DNA of 64,000 nucleotides from Rusavskia elegans (Eukaryota; Ascomycota; Lecanoromycetes; Teloschistales; Teloschistaceae), in NCBI GenBank assembly GCA_011316305.1, contig SAUG01000044.1, forward strand, positions 62,001 through 126,000, written 5' to 3'. The notes beneath the pieces are model-generated. The model ran no database searches and was not told the origin of the DNA. It worked only from the letters and a program-made list of their open reading frames with translations. Shown piece by piece: positions 13,767-25,467 of the stretch; within the stretch, counting starts at the first letter, position 1; every line of letters begins with the position of its first letter. A program made the translations under genes and the position numbers.

Positions 13767-13830
13767 TCTCCGTTTATAGATATACTAATAAGTCCAACCA
13801 ACCTTTGGAAATATCAGACTCCCGGTAGCC
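13767..13830. other. Short junction between C and truncated D
   Basis: About 64 bp, including CCAACCAACCTTTGG with several intact CpA sites, unlike the RIP-worn DNA on both sides. It is not LTR-like and appears to be where the left end of D was lost. Confidence 0.4.
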
Positions 13831-14096
13831 CTATAATATTTTATTATAGAAATAATTAAAAAAAGAATAGTAGAAACGTATTAAATAATTATATTAATAA
13901 CTAATAAAAGAAGCTATTTAATAGAAATAAAAAGCGATATATATAGTAAAAGTAGCCGATAGTACCGATAGATAGCTGTCCGCTAAAAGTCTCTATTATA
14001 AAGGTCCGTTATAGCGGCTATAGGCGGCTATAGATAATTAGACTTATTTATATAACTATATTTCTAGTATATTTCTATAGAACTATAGATATAATA
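13831..14096 (-). repeat. 3' LTR of element D, truncated
   Basis: Matches about 267 of the 410 bp of the family LTR; the outer part is missing and abuts unrelated sequence. Confidence 0.8.
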
Positions 14097-14119
14097 TAGC
14101 CCCTTTTATAACGCTTTCC

Positions 14120-17100
14120 TAAATCTTTTTAGAATTTTCTAAATTTTTTTAAAATATTTTTTCGGTTCCTATATATTTTCTTTATTAGAAAATCCTTTCT
14201 ATTTAACTAAAAATTTATCTATTTTCTTTTTTTTATCTATAATCTTTTTAATTTCGTATTTCTTTCTCTTTTAATAGTATTAGTTTTTTACTAATGGTAT
14301 CCTATCTAGTATTTTTTTAAAAAGTCCTATATAGAATTTTAGAAAAATTCCTATTACCGGAAATTTAAAATATACTATTATTCCTTTAATATTTTAGATT
14401 TTAAAAGCTTCTATATATAGTCTTCCTAGTTTTTTATTAATAAAATCTTTTATTAATAAAAGTATTTTATCTCTTTTTTTATTATTATAGTCTTTTTTTA
14501 ATTTATCTATTTTCTATTTTATTTCTTTTTAGTTTTTTAAATTTTTATCTTAGCTTTATTCTAATTTCTTTTTATTCTATTAAAAAATATTTATATTATT
14601 GGATTATTTATTATAGTAGTAATCTTCTATTTTAACTTTCTATTATAAAGAAGTTTTTCTAGAGTTATTCTAGTAACTTCAATATATAAAAAATTAATTA
14701 CTATTTAGATAATCGGAAAAAATTAGATTTAATTTTCTTTTTTAATAAAATAGTATATTTATAAATATAATTCTAATATATAATTTATTTTTTCTATCTA
14801 TCTATCGGTTTATAAATAGAATAAAAATAATATGATTTATTCGGTTCCTACTATCTATTTTAATTTCTTTATAAAGTTTAAAATAAAAACTTTATTCTAA
14901 TCCGGTATAATTTTTTCTGTAATATTATTTTTATAGAAAACTATTTTTAATAATAAAAATACCAGCTGTTCGGCTATTATTATGATTTTATAAAATATAA
15001 ACTTAATATATATCGTAAATCTATCTATAATTATTACTATTTTATTATATAATATCTTTATATAGAGATTAACGGATTCCGGAAATCTTATAATAAAGTC
15101 TATTATAATTTATTAATAAAGCTATTCCGATATTTATATAGAATAAAGTTTACTAATAGATTCTTTTATATTCTTTTTTAATATCGAATATTCGAATTGA
15201 TTTTTAATATATTCTTTAATATATTTTTTAAATATTAGTATATTAGTTTTTTTTTAAATTTTTTTTAATATTTTAGTTATCTTTTAATATATTACTATTT
15301 TAGAATTATACGTTTATTAAATAATATTTTTTTTTTTTCTAATTATTTCGCTTTTTTTAATAATTTTCTATTCCTTTTTAATAATAGTCTATTTATTTTT
15401 TCTATAGCTTTATAATTTATTTTTTAATTTAAAGTATTTATAATTTTATTATCTATACTTTTAATATATTATATTTTAAAATCGTAATAAATAATTTCTT
15501 CTAACTATTTTATTTATCTCTAGTTAAATTCTTTATTAAATAAAAATAATAAAAGACCTTTATAATTAGTATAAATTATAACTTTTTTCGATATTTCTAT
15601 TATATATATTTTCTAATATATAAAAAATATAATAATAGTTAATATTTTCTTATCTATTATTATATAATTCATTTTAGTTTATATTAATTTCTTTAAATAA
15701 TATATTAATAATTTACCTTTTTATATTATATACGAATCTAAGGCTCTATTCGATATTTTTATATAAAATATAATTTTCTTTTCTAGACCGATTATATTTA
15801 AAGCTTTTTTATTTATAAAACTTTATTTAAATTTTTTAAATACTTTATTTTCTATTTATATCTACTAGAATATTTTATTATTTTATAGGAGATTTATTAT
15901 AGAAATAGTCTTTTCTATATATTTTTTTATTATATTCTAATAAAATCTGGTAAAATTTAAAAAACTTTAAATATTTTTTTTATTTTTTAAAACTAGCTAT
16001 TTTTTTATTACCTAAAGTTTATTAGCTTCTATAGTAATTTTTTCTAGTCTAATTATATATCCTAAAAATATAACTTTTATTTTAAAAAATTCTAATTTTT
16101 TTTTTTAATTTTAAAATTATATTCTCGGAATTTTTAAAATATTTTATAAATATATTAGTTATATTTTCTTCTTTATTTCCGAAAATATTAGTACGTTATC
16201 TATATAAATTAAAATAAAGATAATTAAATAGTCGTATAATATTTTATTTACTATTTATTATAAAGTCCGGAGAATACTTATTAATTTAAAAAATATTACT
16301 AAATATTTAAATAGTCTATATTTTATTCTAAATATTATTTTCTATTTATTTCTATTTTTAATTTTTAATAAATTAAATACGTCCCTTAGATCCAGTTTTA
16401 TAAACTATTTAACTCTTTTAATTCTACTTTTAAAATCTACTAGAAAAAATAGGAAATATTTATTTTTTTATATTATTATATTAAGTCGTCTAAAATTAAA
16501 ATAGAATCGGAAATTTCTATTTTTTTTAAAATAAATATTACTAATTATTCCAATTTTAATTTAGAATAGTATAAATATTTTTATTTAAAATTATAATTAA
16601 TATATTATTATAATACTTTAAATTATTTATTATTTAATTAATAGATTAATCGAGCTTTTAGTTTATTAAAATCTATAATAATAATTTTATAATTTTTCTA
16701 GATATAAGCCGATAAAAATAACTTTTTTTCTAGTTTTTTAAATATATTTTAGAAATCTTTAAATAATTATAGAATTTTATTTATAATAGCTACTTTTTTT
16801 TTAATCTATTATTTCCGAATAAAGATATTATATATTTTTTTTATTTCGGCTAACCTTTTAGATATATTAAATAGATAGTTTTCTATTTTTATCTATATCG
16901 TTTTCTAAATAATTTCTAGATTCTATAATATAAATAATAGGATATCTAAATAGATATTACTTTATATTTTTATAATATCGAAAATAGTTTTTTTTTTATA
17001 TCTATTACTTTATATCTATAAAGATTTGGTTTAATATTAAATTTTAATAAACTTTATTTTATTAATAGTTCCTATAAAATAATATTCTAATTTTCTAATT

Positions 17101-17210
17101 AAAAGAATATTAAACCTTTTTATATATTCTTTAAATATATTATTTTAAATAGCTTCTAAATTAACTAAAGTCTCTATAGATTATCCGCGTAATATTAGTT
17201 AGATAAAAAT
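14120..17210 (-). pseudogene. RIP-killed pol of element D
   Basis: Read on the minus strand, the order is protease (about 17200-17050), RT (about 16570-16150; FRFYFNFRRLN, KLDLRDVFNLL, IYIDNVLI), RNase H (about 15780-15400), integrase (about 15350-14700) and chromodomain (about 14290-14130). The layout matches A and B and again begins directly after the 5' LTR without gag. Stop codons are dense; no frame is open for more than a few dozen codons. Confidence 0.82.
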
Positions 17211-17243
17211 CTAATTTTTATCTATTTTCCGGAGTTATTAAAA

Positions 17244-17628
17244 TATAATATTTCTATAAATTAAAAGGCGTTATATTTAGGCCTAGATATAGCTATTGGC
17301 GTAGTCTAAACTATCTAATAGTAAAGAAATCCTAGTATAGATTATTATAACCAATCTCGTATAGCCGCGAAGGTATAATTATAATATTACGAGACGTCTT
17401 CGTTATAGAAGAAATTAAAAAGAGAATAATAGAAATATATTTAAAAATTATATTAATAACTAATAAAAGAAGTTATCTAATAGGAGTAAAAAACGATATA
17501 TATAGTAAAAGTAGCCGATAGTACCGATAGATAGCCGTCTACTAAAAGCTTTTATTATAAAGGTCGGCTATAGCGGCTATAGACGACTATAGATAATTAG
17601 ATTCTCTTATATAGTTAATTTTCTAACG
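17244..17628 (-). repeat. 5' LTR of element D, main part
   Basis: 385 bp of the 412-bp LTR. The remaining 27 bp are at 22993-23019 beyond the hAT insertion. The internal boundary is followed (minus strand) by TTTTAATAACTCCGG, the presumed primer-binding region shared with A and B. Confidence 0.85.
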
Positions 17629-17999
17629 TAGACTGGCCGTCGGGTTACGGTTAAATCTAATCCGACCCGAATCGGGTGGGATTTTTCTACGGTTCGACCC
17701 GACTCGAACCCGGGTCGAGGTTAGGTACCCGGGTTTAACCCGCTAAAATACTAAGATCGCGAATAAAAAAATAATTCTAGTATTAAAGTATAATTTTTCT
17801 TCTATATTATACTGTCTATAAATCCTATTTTTTTTCTAATATTATACTAAAAACTTTAGGTATTTCTAATATTAATATATACTATTTATTATTATCTACT
17901 AAATTATTAATACTGTTCGTATTATTATTTAGTACCTATATATCTATATTACCCTTCTAATTTACTATTATAAAAGCGTAATATAAAATATCTAATATA

Positions 18000-20640
18000 A
18001 ATATCGATCCTCGCCTTTTTATTTTCTAGACCGATATAGCTAGCGAGGGCCTTTCTAATAGGTCCCTATTAAATAATATCTATCCTAGTTAATCTGTAAA
18101 CTAGTTTCTAAGCTAATCTATAACCGGAACTTCGGCTAAATTTAATTACTTATATAGAAAGTAATAATAGGTTATTAAAAATATAGTAGATAAAATTCGA
18201 GCCGACTATCTAGGACTAGTATCTCGAGATAATAATAAATTTATTTAATAGAATATAGATTACTATTAAGATTTCTAATAATAGTAGTCTAGTACTCCTA
18301 TTACTATAGGTATTAAAAATAGAATTCGAAAGAAAATAGCCGATCCCCTATAGATAAAAAAGGCTTTAATATAAAGATAGTCGTTCTAGTAAAATAAATT
18401 CTACTAGATAGCCTTAATAATAGATAGCCTACCTAAAATTATATATAAATACTATTTTAAGATTTTCGACTATTCTATAGCTTCTAGTTCTTTAAATATA
18501 TCTATTATAAAAAAATATCTTTCGACTAATAGTTACTATAGATCTAAGTAACGTAACTTCTAGTCTATTATTAAGGTAATACTTATCCGTATAAATAGTG
18601 AATAGTAATATAAAAAGGTAATATAAAGTTTATTTATTTAATAATAGAAGAAAAGCTATATTAAACTAGATTTTACTTTCGACTAAAACGCTTAGAATAA
18701 ATATCTATATAAGATTTTCTTAAATCTAAATCTACTAGTCCGGACTATTAAAAATACGAACTTTAGAAAACTACTATAAATATTTTGTCTAGATATATAG
18801 CTATTTAAGCGTATATAACTTTTAATAATAATTTTTAATAATTTTAAAACTATCCGCGATAGAATTAAATCTAATTTAAAAACTATAGAATTTTTTTACT
18901 TATATTAGATATCTAGTTAAATTTATAGAAGATCGCGTATTTAGAAATAATCGTATACTAGGTTAATATATAGTTTTAATTTTAGGAACGTCTACTTAGA
19001 TTTATATTTCTATTTATAAATTATTCCGGCCGTTTATAGTATTAAAAGCTATTAATATTTTTAAAGTCTTTCTAGTTTAAATAGTAGCTTTTAGATATTA
19101 TTACCGATTATACTAGCTCTAACTTAATATTAAAAGAAGAGCTTAAAAAGACTTTTAGTTAATTTAATAGTCGATAGAATCGACTATAAAACTCGCTATT
19201 TTACCTAGCTTATATAATCAATCTAATAGTCTAAGACTTTATTAAAACTATTAGATTATAAATATTAGGCGATAGCTTTATCTATTAGCTAGATAATAAA
19301 TAAATTACGACTATCGGTACCGGCCTATTAAGTATTATAAAAAAGGTAATATATATAGATAATATAAATTAAATAATTTTTATACTAATAGTATTTTTAG
19401 ACTCGCGTTATTACTATCTATTCCGGTATTTCTCTTTAATATAAGTTTCGCTTTAAAGAACTTTAAAATAGGGCCGACTCTAATTCCCGTACTAGGAATC
19501 TTATTTAAAATATTTATATTCGATAGAATTCGACTTATTTTATAATTTATAGAGTATATCTATTTCGCTAAACTATTAATAAATTCTTCGAAAAGAATTC
19601 GCGAGACCTATAAATATAAGGGATTACCTTTAATATAGATAAAAAGTAATCTCTTTTCATTATAGATAGTATACTATAGCTATTCTATAAAATTACTTTA
19701 TTAATTTTATAAACTATAGATATTAGAATTTATCTAGTATACCGACTTTATAGTACGTTTTATAATTATCTTACTTAAATATAAGAAATTATAGAAGCTT
19801 TAAACTATCTTTAAAAAGCGATAGTACTATTAGCTTATAAAAAGGCTTTTACTAAATTTACTAAATATTATTTTTATACTAAAAATAAAGGAAGACTAAT
19901 ATATAATCTTATAAATATTTTTAATCCTATAATAAAATTTAGCTTTTATCGAAACTAAGATACCGATAAATAGGAGGAAAATATAAAAAAATATTCGGGG
20001 TATATAGATAAATATTAGGACGAGTTTAAAAAATACTTTAATAAATACTATAGGATTCCTATTAATCTACTAAATTATAGAGCCCGCTATAAAGAGGAAA
20101 ATAAAATAATATATAATAGTAATATATTACAAGTATACTAACTAGTTAATAGTCTACTATAACTATTTTCAATAGTCTTTTTTAATAGTTCTAGTATTTT
20201 CGAATATCTGCTTCCGAAGCTAATCGATACCTTCGCGCTAATATTACCGAAAATAATCTAAACTAGATATTTTAGAAAAATAATACTTCGAACTTTTAAA
20301 AATTAACGTAGATAGCTCGCGATATTTTTTCCTATCTAATATCTTTAGTCGGAATTAAACGAACTTTTAGTTTTACTAGGAAAGTTTATCGGTAAAATCG
20401 AGTTTAAATAACTTTATAGTATATAGAACAGACGATAATAATTAAGTACTATAACTATACTATAGATTTAGATCCCGATAAAGTATTAGAGGAGCTATAG
20501 AATATATTTAATCGGATAGAAATAGAAGATAGCGCTATACTTCTAGAAAGGGATCTATTTAAAGAAGATTTTAAAAATATATATAATAGATTAGCCTAGT
20601 TTACTTCTTATTTAGTATTAGTATAGTAATATATATAGAT
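18000..20640 (+). pseudogene. RIP-killed hAT transposase
   Basis: The dimerisation domain is the anchor: 20312-20389 reads IARDIFSYLISLVGIKRTFS followed by FTRKVY. This corresponds to the hAT signature in which fungal relatives have a LARDIL..P.SSVGVERAFS-type sequence and a downstream R..CHYRR. Upstream the same strand reads through about 2.3 kb of degenerate coding with RIP stops, and 20430-20640 continues with acidic C-terminal sequence (LDPDKVLEEL, NRIEIEDSAI). I could not place the BED finger or the catalytic acidic residues with confidence; the 5' boundary is approximate. Confidence 0.75.
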
Positions 20641-20705
20641 AATATATTATTTCTAGACTATTATTTATCGATTTATATAACTATTTAGATAGTTTAATAC
20701 TCCTA

Positions 20706-20831
20706 TCTATATTTTTATCTTTATCTTTATTCTTATCTTTATTTTTATTTTTATCTTTATCTTTATCTTTATTTTTATCTTTATCTATATCTTTATCTAT
20801 ATCTTTATCCTCTTCTATATCTTTATCCTGA
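20706..20831. repeat. TTTATC-type microsatellite in the hAT element
   Basis: About 125 bp of TTTATC/TTTTTATC repeats just after the transposase remnant. It could be a non-coding microsatellite, or (minus strand) a lysine/aspartate-rich repeat. Confidence 0.8.
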
Positions 20832-21049
20832 CTATTAAAATTAATATTTCTAACTAAACTTTTATGATCTCTAAATTTAGTATTATCCCGTATAGAAGAA
20901 TATATCTCTACTATCTAATCCTTTTTATTAATTTTAATAATATTATCGCTATTCTTATCCTTCTTTCTATAAAGAAACTTAATATATTTATTAGCCGTAT
21001 TCCCGCTATAACCAAATTCCTTAGTAAACGCTATCTATTTTTCTAGAAG

Positions 21050-22000
21050 GTCTAGAGCTCTAGCGGACTAAAGTTTTTAGAGGCCGGTATAATAAATAAC
21101 TCGTTACTAGATAAAATTAATAAATAGAGTTATATACTTTATTAAAATTATTCTACCCGGACTATTAATAGCTATATTAGATTAGAGAAAGTATTAGAAA
21201 TAATTATTTCTATACTAGATAGCTCTATTTATAATCGATATATTACTTTAATATATTACCTCGCTTTACTCCTACTTTATCTATTCGATAGTTATTACTT
21301 TTTCTATAGCTTCTATAAGAGCTTTAGTACGTAGATCGTTTTTATAGTATAATACTATATATAGATTAGTATTTAATATAGTATATATTATCTTATTATA
21401 TTATTATAGATCCTTTTCTCGATTCTATAGTCTATTTTTTAATCTCTAGCGTTCTATTCTAATAGGGCCCTCGTCCCTATATCTACGCTTTTCTAGAAAT
21501 CTATTCCTTCAAATTTCTTAAGGTATTTATATATCGTAATATAGTCCGTACTTTATTTCTTATAGAATTTATATTCGGTATCGAACTATTCTTTACCGCG
21601 TTTATAGCTTATAACTAATTTAGATTTTATAGATAGTAATTTTAATTTAGATATAATAGATAGTATACTAAATAATATAGTAGGGTAATATAATTAGTTA
21701 CTATAGAATTATCTGAAGGTTCTATATATTATAATAGTAAAATACGCTAGAAGCTTATAAAAATATACGGACGTGTTTAAAATTCTAACCTTCTAGCCGT
21801 AGTATAGCCGACGATTACCTTTATCCTACTTCTAATCTTCTATTTATTAATAATTAACTACTATAATAAGATATTAATATACTATATACCGTATCGTATT
21901 ATACTTTACTTTATTATTAGTTTTTCGTTTCTTTTATTCGTTATAGCGTAATATATAGTATATTCGAATCTAAATAGAGGTAATATACTAAAATAATATA
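21050..22000 (+). other. Unassigned, possibly coding, stretch of the hAT element
   Basis: Between transposase and H3-like remnants. One + strand frame (from 21741) stays protein-like for about 50 codons (NTLEAYKNIRTCLKF, then SSRSIADDYLYPTS), with only RIP-type stops. I do not recognise the family. It is in a different frame from the H3-like remnant, so it is either a separate gene, an upstream exon, or frame-shifted. Confidence 0.35.
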
Positions 22001-22044
22001 ATTAATCGTATATTAACGCTAAAACTATTCTAGATAAAAAATTA

Positions 22045-22485
22045 ATTCCGATCTATAGAAGTATAGCGAAGATTCGAGGAAATAGAATCGAGAAAAGTAA
22101 AAGAAAAGGTAAAGGGAAATCTTATAGCGCTATAATACTAGTAATACTCTAAAGTAATATATTCTAAATAGTCTAGCTAATAATCTATCGAAAAAAACGT
22201 AAATAGAAGCCGGGAACCGTCGTATTTTAAAAAATCCGTATATATTAGAAAGGCTTCGAATCTTTTATTTCTAAAGTACCTTTTACTAGACTATATCGCG
22301 AAATCTTTACTAACGTCGCTGCCGTATATATAAATAGGGGGATTAATAGAATATAAAGCGTAGTATTAGTAACTCTATAGGATATAATAGAAGTATATAT
22401 AATTACTTTTCAAATAAATAAATATATTATTTTACTATATTATTATATATATCAGACTATACTTATTCCTTATAGATTATTGACT
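22045..22485 (+). pseudogene. Histone H3-like (possibly CenH3-like) remnant carried by the hAT transposon
   Basis: From 22207 the + strand reads KPGTVVF*KIRIY*KGFES, then FISKVPFTRLYREI. This follows the H3 series RPGTVALREIRRYQKS, LLIRKLPFQRLVREI. After a loop it reads I*SVVLVTL*DIIEVYI, matching FQSSAVMALQEASEAYL. Three stops (in Y*K, I*S and L*D) lie exactly at conserved H3 glutamines (YQK, FQS, LQE), as CAG/CAA to TAG/TAA would give. Loop 1 is about 16 residues, against about 10 in canonical H3, which leans toward a centromeric-type H3, but this is inference. A basic stretch (EKSKRKGKGKS) precedes it like an N-terminal tail. Helix 3 is weak. It lies well inside the transposon ends, on the same strand as the transposase. 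Confidence 0.8.
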
Positions 22486-22789
22486 AGCTATAATCTATAC
22501 TAAATATATTACTATTTAGTAGAAGGACGCCTAGTTTATTAAAAGATTAATATAGAATCTAGAGATATAGTCCGGGATATAATAATAGCTAGTTAATAAT
22601 AAACTCTAAAGAATTAAAAGCTCTAGAGGAAAGATATACGTCTATAGAATTATTTAGAGAAAAATAATACTATTTATATAGTACTAGTATATAAGCTAAT
22701 ATTTATAGGTAACCGTTATATAAACTAGTATTAAATAGAATATATTACTATTTTATATTACCCGTAATTATTTTCGTATTTAACTATCG

Positions 22790-22984
22790 AATACGATTAT
22801 AAGTCGGGTCGGATCGGGTTTTTAAGTCGGGTTTTCGGATTAAAATCTATAACCCGACCCGAAAGTTAGGTTAGAATCTATAACCCGATCCGACCGTTTA
22901 GCGGATCGAACCCGGGTCGGGTTACTAAGACCGGGTCGGGTACCCGACGGTTCGACGGGAACCCGACCCGAATCGGCCAGTCTA
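22790..22984. promoter_or_regulatory. Right subterminal motif array of the hAT element
   Basis: A dense run of CGGGTCGG and CCCGACC motifs in both orientations ending at the inverted repeat; about ten copies can be counted by eye. It resembles arrays bound by hAT transposases. The counterpart at the left end is 17629-17750. Confidence 0.6.
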
Positions 22985-22992
22985 TTCTAACG

Positions 22993-23019
22993 TACTTCTG
23001 TGGAATCGTAGACGTAATA
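22993..23019 (-). repeat. Remaining 27 bp of D's 5' LTR
   Basis: Ends GACGTAATA, the family LTR edge on the minus strand, immediately right of the hAT duplication. Confidence 0.8.
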
Positions 23020-23338
23020 TCTTTATAATAGGGTCTTTTAGCGGACGGCTATCTATTAGTACTATCGGCTATTTTTGCTATATATATTACTTATTACTCC
23101 TAATAAATAGCTTCTTTTATTAGTTATTAATATAATTATTAAGTATCTTTAGATATTTTCTTTTTAATTACCTCTATAATAAAGATATTTTATAATATTA
23201 TAATATTACCTCCACGGCTATATAGAATTAGCTATAATAATCTACGTCTAGATTCTTTTACTATTTAGTAGCTCGGACTACGCCTACGGCTGTAGCTAGA
23301 CTCGGACGTAATATTTACTGATATATAGAGACGTTATA
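23020..23338 (+). repeat. LTR fragment E (family LTR, plus orientation)
   Basis: Matches the last about 320 bp of the family LTR and ends GACGTTATA. It begins abruptly where D was inserted; the front part would have lain left of D and is lost. It is inserted in the internal region of F, probably with GTAAT (23339-23343) as one copy of its duplication, since G has the same sequence uninterrupted at about 54693. Confidence 0.78.
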
Positions 23339-25467
23339 GTAATACCTATAGTAAATATATTCAGACCTAGAAATTATACGATTTTCTAATATCTGATACT
23401 ATCTATATTATATTCTAATTTTTTTTAAAGTTTTAAATTTAATTATCTATAGAGAAACGTTTTAAAGATAAAAAAAATAAGCTCTGTTCTAATATTAAAA
23501 ATATTTTTAAAGATTTTCTAAAATATACCGCTGTATCGAATCCTTTTTAGATTTTAAAAAAGAAATTCGTAATTATCGTTTTATTTAGAAATCGGATTTC
23601 CGTCGGCTTTTTAGAAAATAAAAGTATTTTATTATTTATTATTACGCCTTCAATAAATATAAAAGTAATTTTATTGATTAGATTATATTTTATTTTATAT
23701 TAATAAATTTAATAATCTAATAGTACTTCATTCCTCTATTAATTTTACGATAGCTATATAAAAAGTGTTTATTAAATCGATTCCTATTTTCAATTCGGTT
23801 AATTTTAATTAGTTTCTAAAAAAATTAATTTTTTTTAGCTTTAAAAAGAGATAAATATATAAAAAAATATCTAGTTAAAAACTCCTTTATATTATATCGC
23901 TTTATTTATTTCGAACTATATATTAATATTATAAGTTATATCCGAATCTTTTAATATTTCTACTAATTTTTATTTTTTGGCTACAATTTTTTTATATAAT
24001 AATAGAATTAGAGATTGTTTATCCTTTAGTTATATATTTAGAATACAATCTAATATTTTTTTATTTAGTTTTTTATTTAGTTTTTTATTTAGTTTTAACG
24101 TAAAATTATATCTAGTTTTTTCTATTTCTTTAATAACGTTTCTATAGATTTTTATAATAATATCTATTTATAATTTTTAGGTTATTTTTTTAAATTTTTC
24201 TTTATAGAGCGAATTATATTAGTAAATAATAATACTTCTTCTAGATCTATTTTTTCTATATTTCGCTTCTATTTTTAAGGAATATATCGATTTTATTAAT
24301 TTATTTATAGTTTTTATTTAATCCGATATCTAATTTATTATATAAAGAATTTCTATACGCGAAAAGATATATTATTTATAGTTCTATTTTTTTTTTCTAA
24401 CTATATTTTCCTATACCGATATTCTAGAAATTAATTTTTTCTATTTATTTTCTAAAACAGTTTATTATCTAAAGCTTTCGATTACTATAAAGTTTAATAC
24501 TCCGATAAATTTATTTTTTATTTTAATTTTAACTTCTATAACTCTATTAAGTTAATAAAAATTGTTCTAAAAATATTCTTTAATCTAGTTATATAATATT
24601 TTTATAGTTTTATTTTTCTTTTTTCTATTTACGAGAACTATTATTTTATAACCTCTAATTTTAATTTTAAAAGCTACTATAAAAGATTTTATTATTTTAT
24701 ATATTTTAAATTTTAATAATAGTTTTTTTTCCGCTCTTTTTAGTTCTATAGAGTACTATTCTAACCTATTTTTATCTAATAGGTAAATGAAATAATTATT
24801 ATTATAGCAGGCTGTCTAACATTCTGTTATATATTTTCTAGTTTTCTTTTCTAGATAGTTTTTTTATTATTTAAAATTAGTATTTAGTTATATATTTTCT
24901 CGTTTTTTTTCTAGATAATTCCTTTATTATTTTAAACTAATATTTAGTTATTTCTATTATCTTTTTAGTTAGATTATTGTTTTTAAAATATTTTCTTTTT
25001 TTATATAAATAATAAACTTTAGTCCGCGATCTTTCTATTTTTATAGTATTAAATTTTATCGAGTTTCTTTTAGACTATTTTTTAAAGGGTCTTATTTAAT
25101 TAAATATCTATTTATTAATATATTATTTATACTATCCAGTATCGATTTTTATTATTAGTTTAATTAGATCTATTAGTAAATTTGGTTTTTTAATTACTAC
25201 TATAGCTTCTTTAATTCTATTATTTAATCTTTTTAAATAATAGACTTTTAAAATTAAGTCCTTCTAGTCTATTTTATAAACTAATATTCTAAATTAAATA
25301 GTATAGATAACTACCGACTTCTACTATTTTAGAACTATTAGTTTTTTTATTATTATTTCCGAAAGCTTTTTTATTATCTATAATTGGATTAATGAAGTTA
25401 TAAAATATTTAAAATATTTTATTTTCTTTCTAACTTTCGGAATTATTAAAATAGTCTTCTATATAAA

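Larger units (their letters stand above)
17629..22984 (+). mobile_element. hAT-superfamily DNA transposon (5.36 kb) with 8-bp target duplication
   Basis: Ends are TAGACTGGCC... and ...GGCCAGTCTA, a perfect short terminal inverted repeat. The 8-bp duplication TTCTAACG flanks both sides (17621-17628 and 22985-22992) and matches the interrupted LTR of D. Both subterminal zones (17629-17750, 22790-22984) are packed with CCCGACC/CGGGTCGG motifs in both orientations, typical of transposase-binding arrays. These motifs contain no CpA/TpG and therefore resist RIP. The interior holds a + strand transposase remnant and, downstream, a histone H3-like remnant. Numerous short elements in the window share these ends. 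Confidence 0.93.
13831..23019 (-). mobile_element. Element D: gag-less pol element, left LTR truncated, hAT inserted in its 5' LTR
   Basis: A minus-strand relative of A and B. The 5' LTR is on the right (17244-17628 plus 22993-23019, 412 bp after removing the hAT and one duplication copy). The internal region is 14097-17243 (3147 bp). The 3' LTR is on the left (about 13831-14096) and lacks about 140 bp at its outer end. The tract AAAAGGGGCTA (minus strand, 14097-14107) precedes the 3' LTR. Because the left end is missing, only one side of a target duplication can be read (TCTTT, 23020-23024). D sits inside the LTR called E. Confidence 0.85.

Noticed and set aside
18000..20640. Minus-strand reading of the hAT interior
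   Set aside because: The dimerisation motif and the H3-like frame are both on the plus strand.
20706..20831. CRISPR-like array
   Set aside because: The repeats are a simple TTTATC microsatellite without unique spacers; no cas-like gene nearby.
20864..21046. 60-codon open frame
   Set aside because: Low-complexity Ile/Leu/Phe frame in AT-rich DNA inside the hAT element; no domain, and not in the transposase frame.
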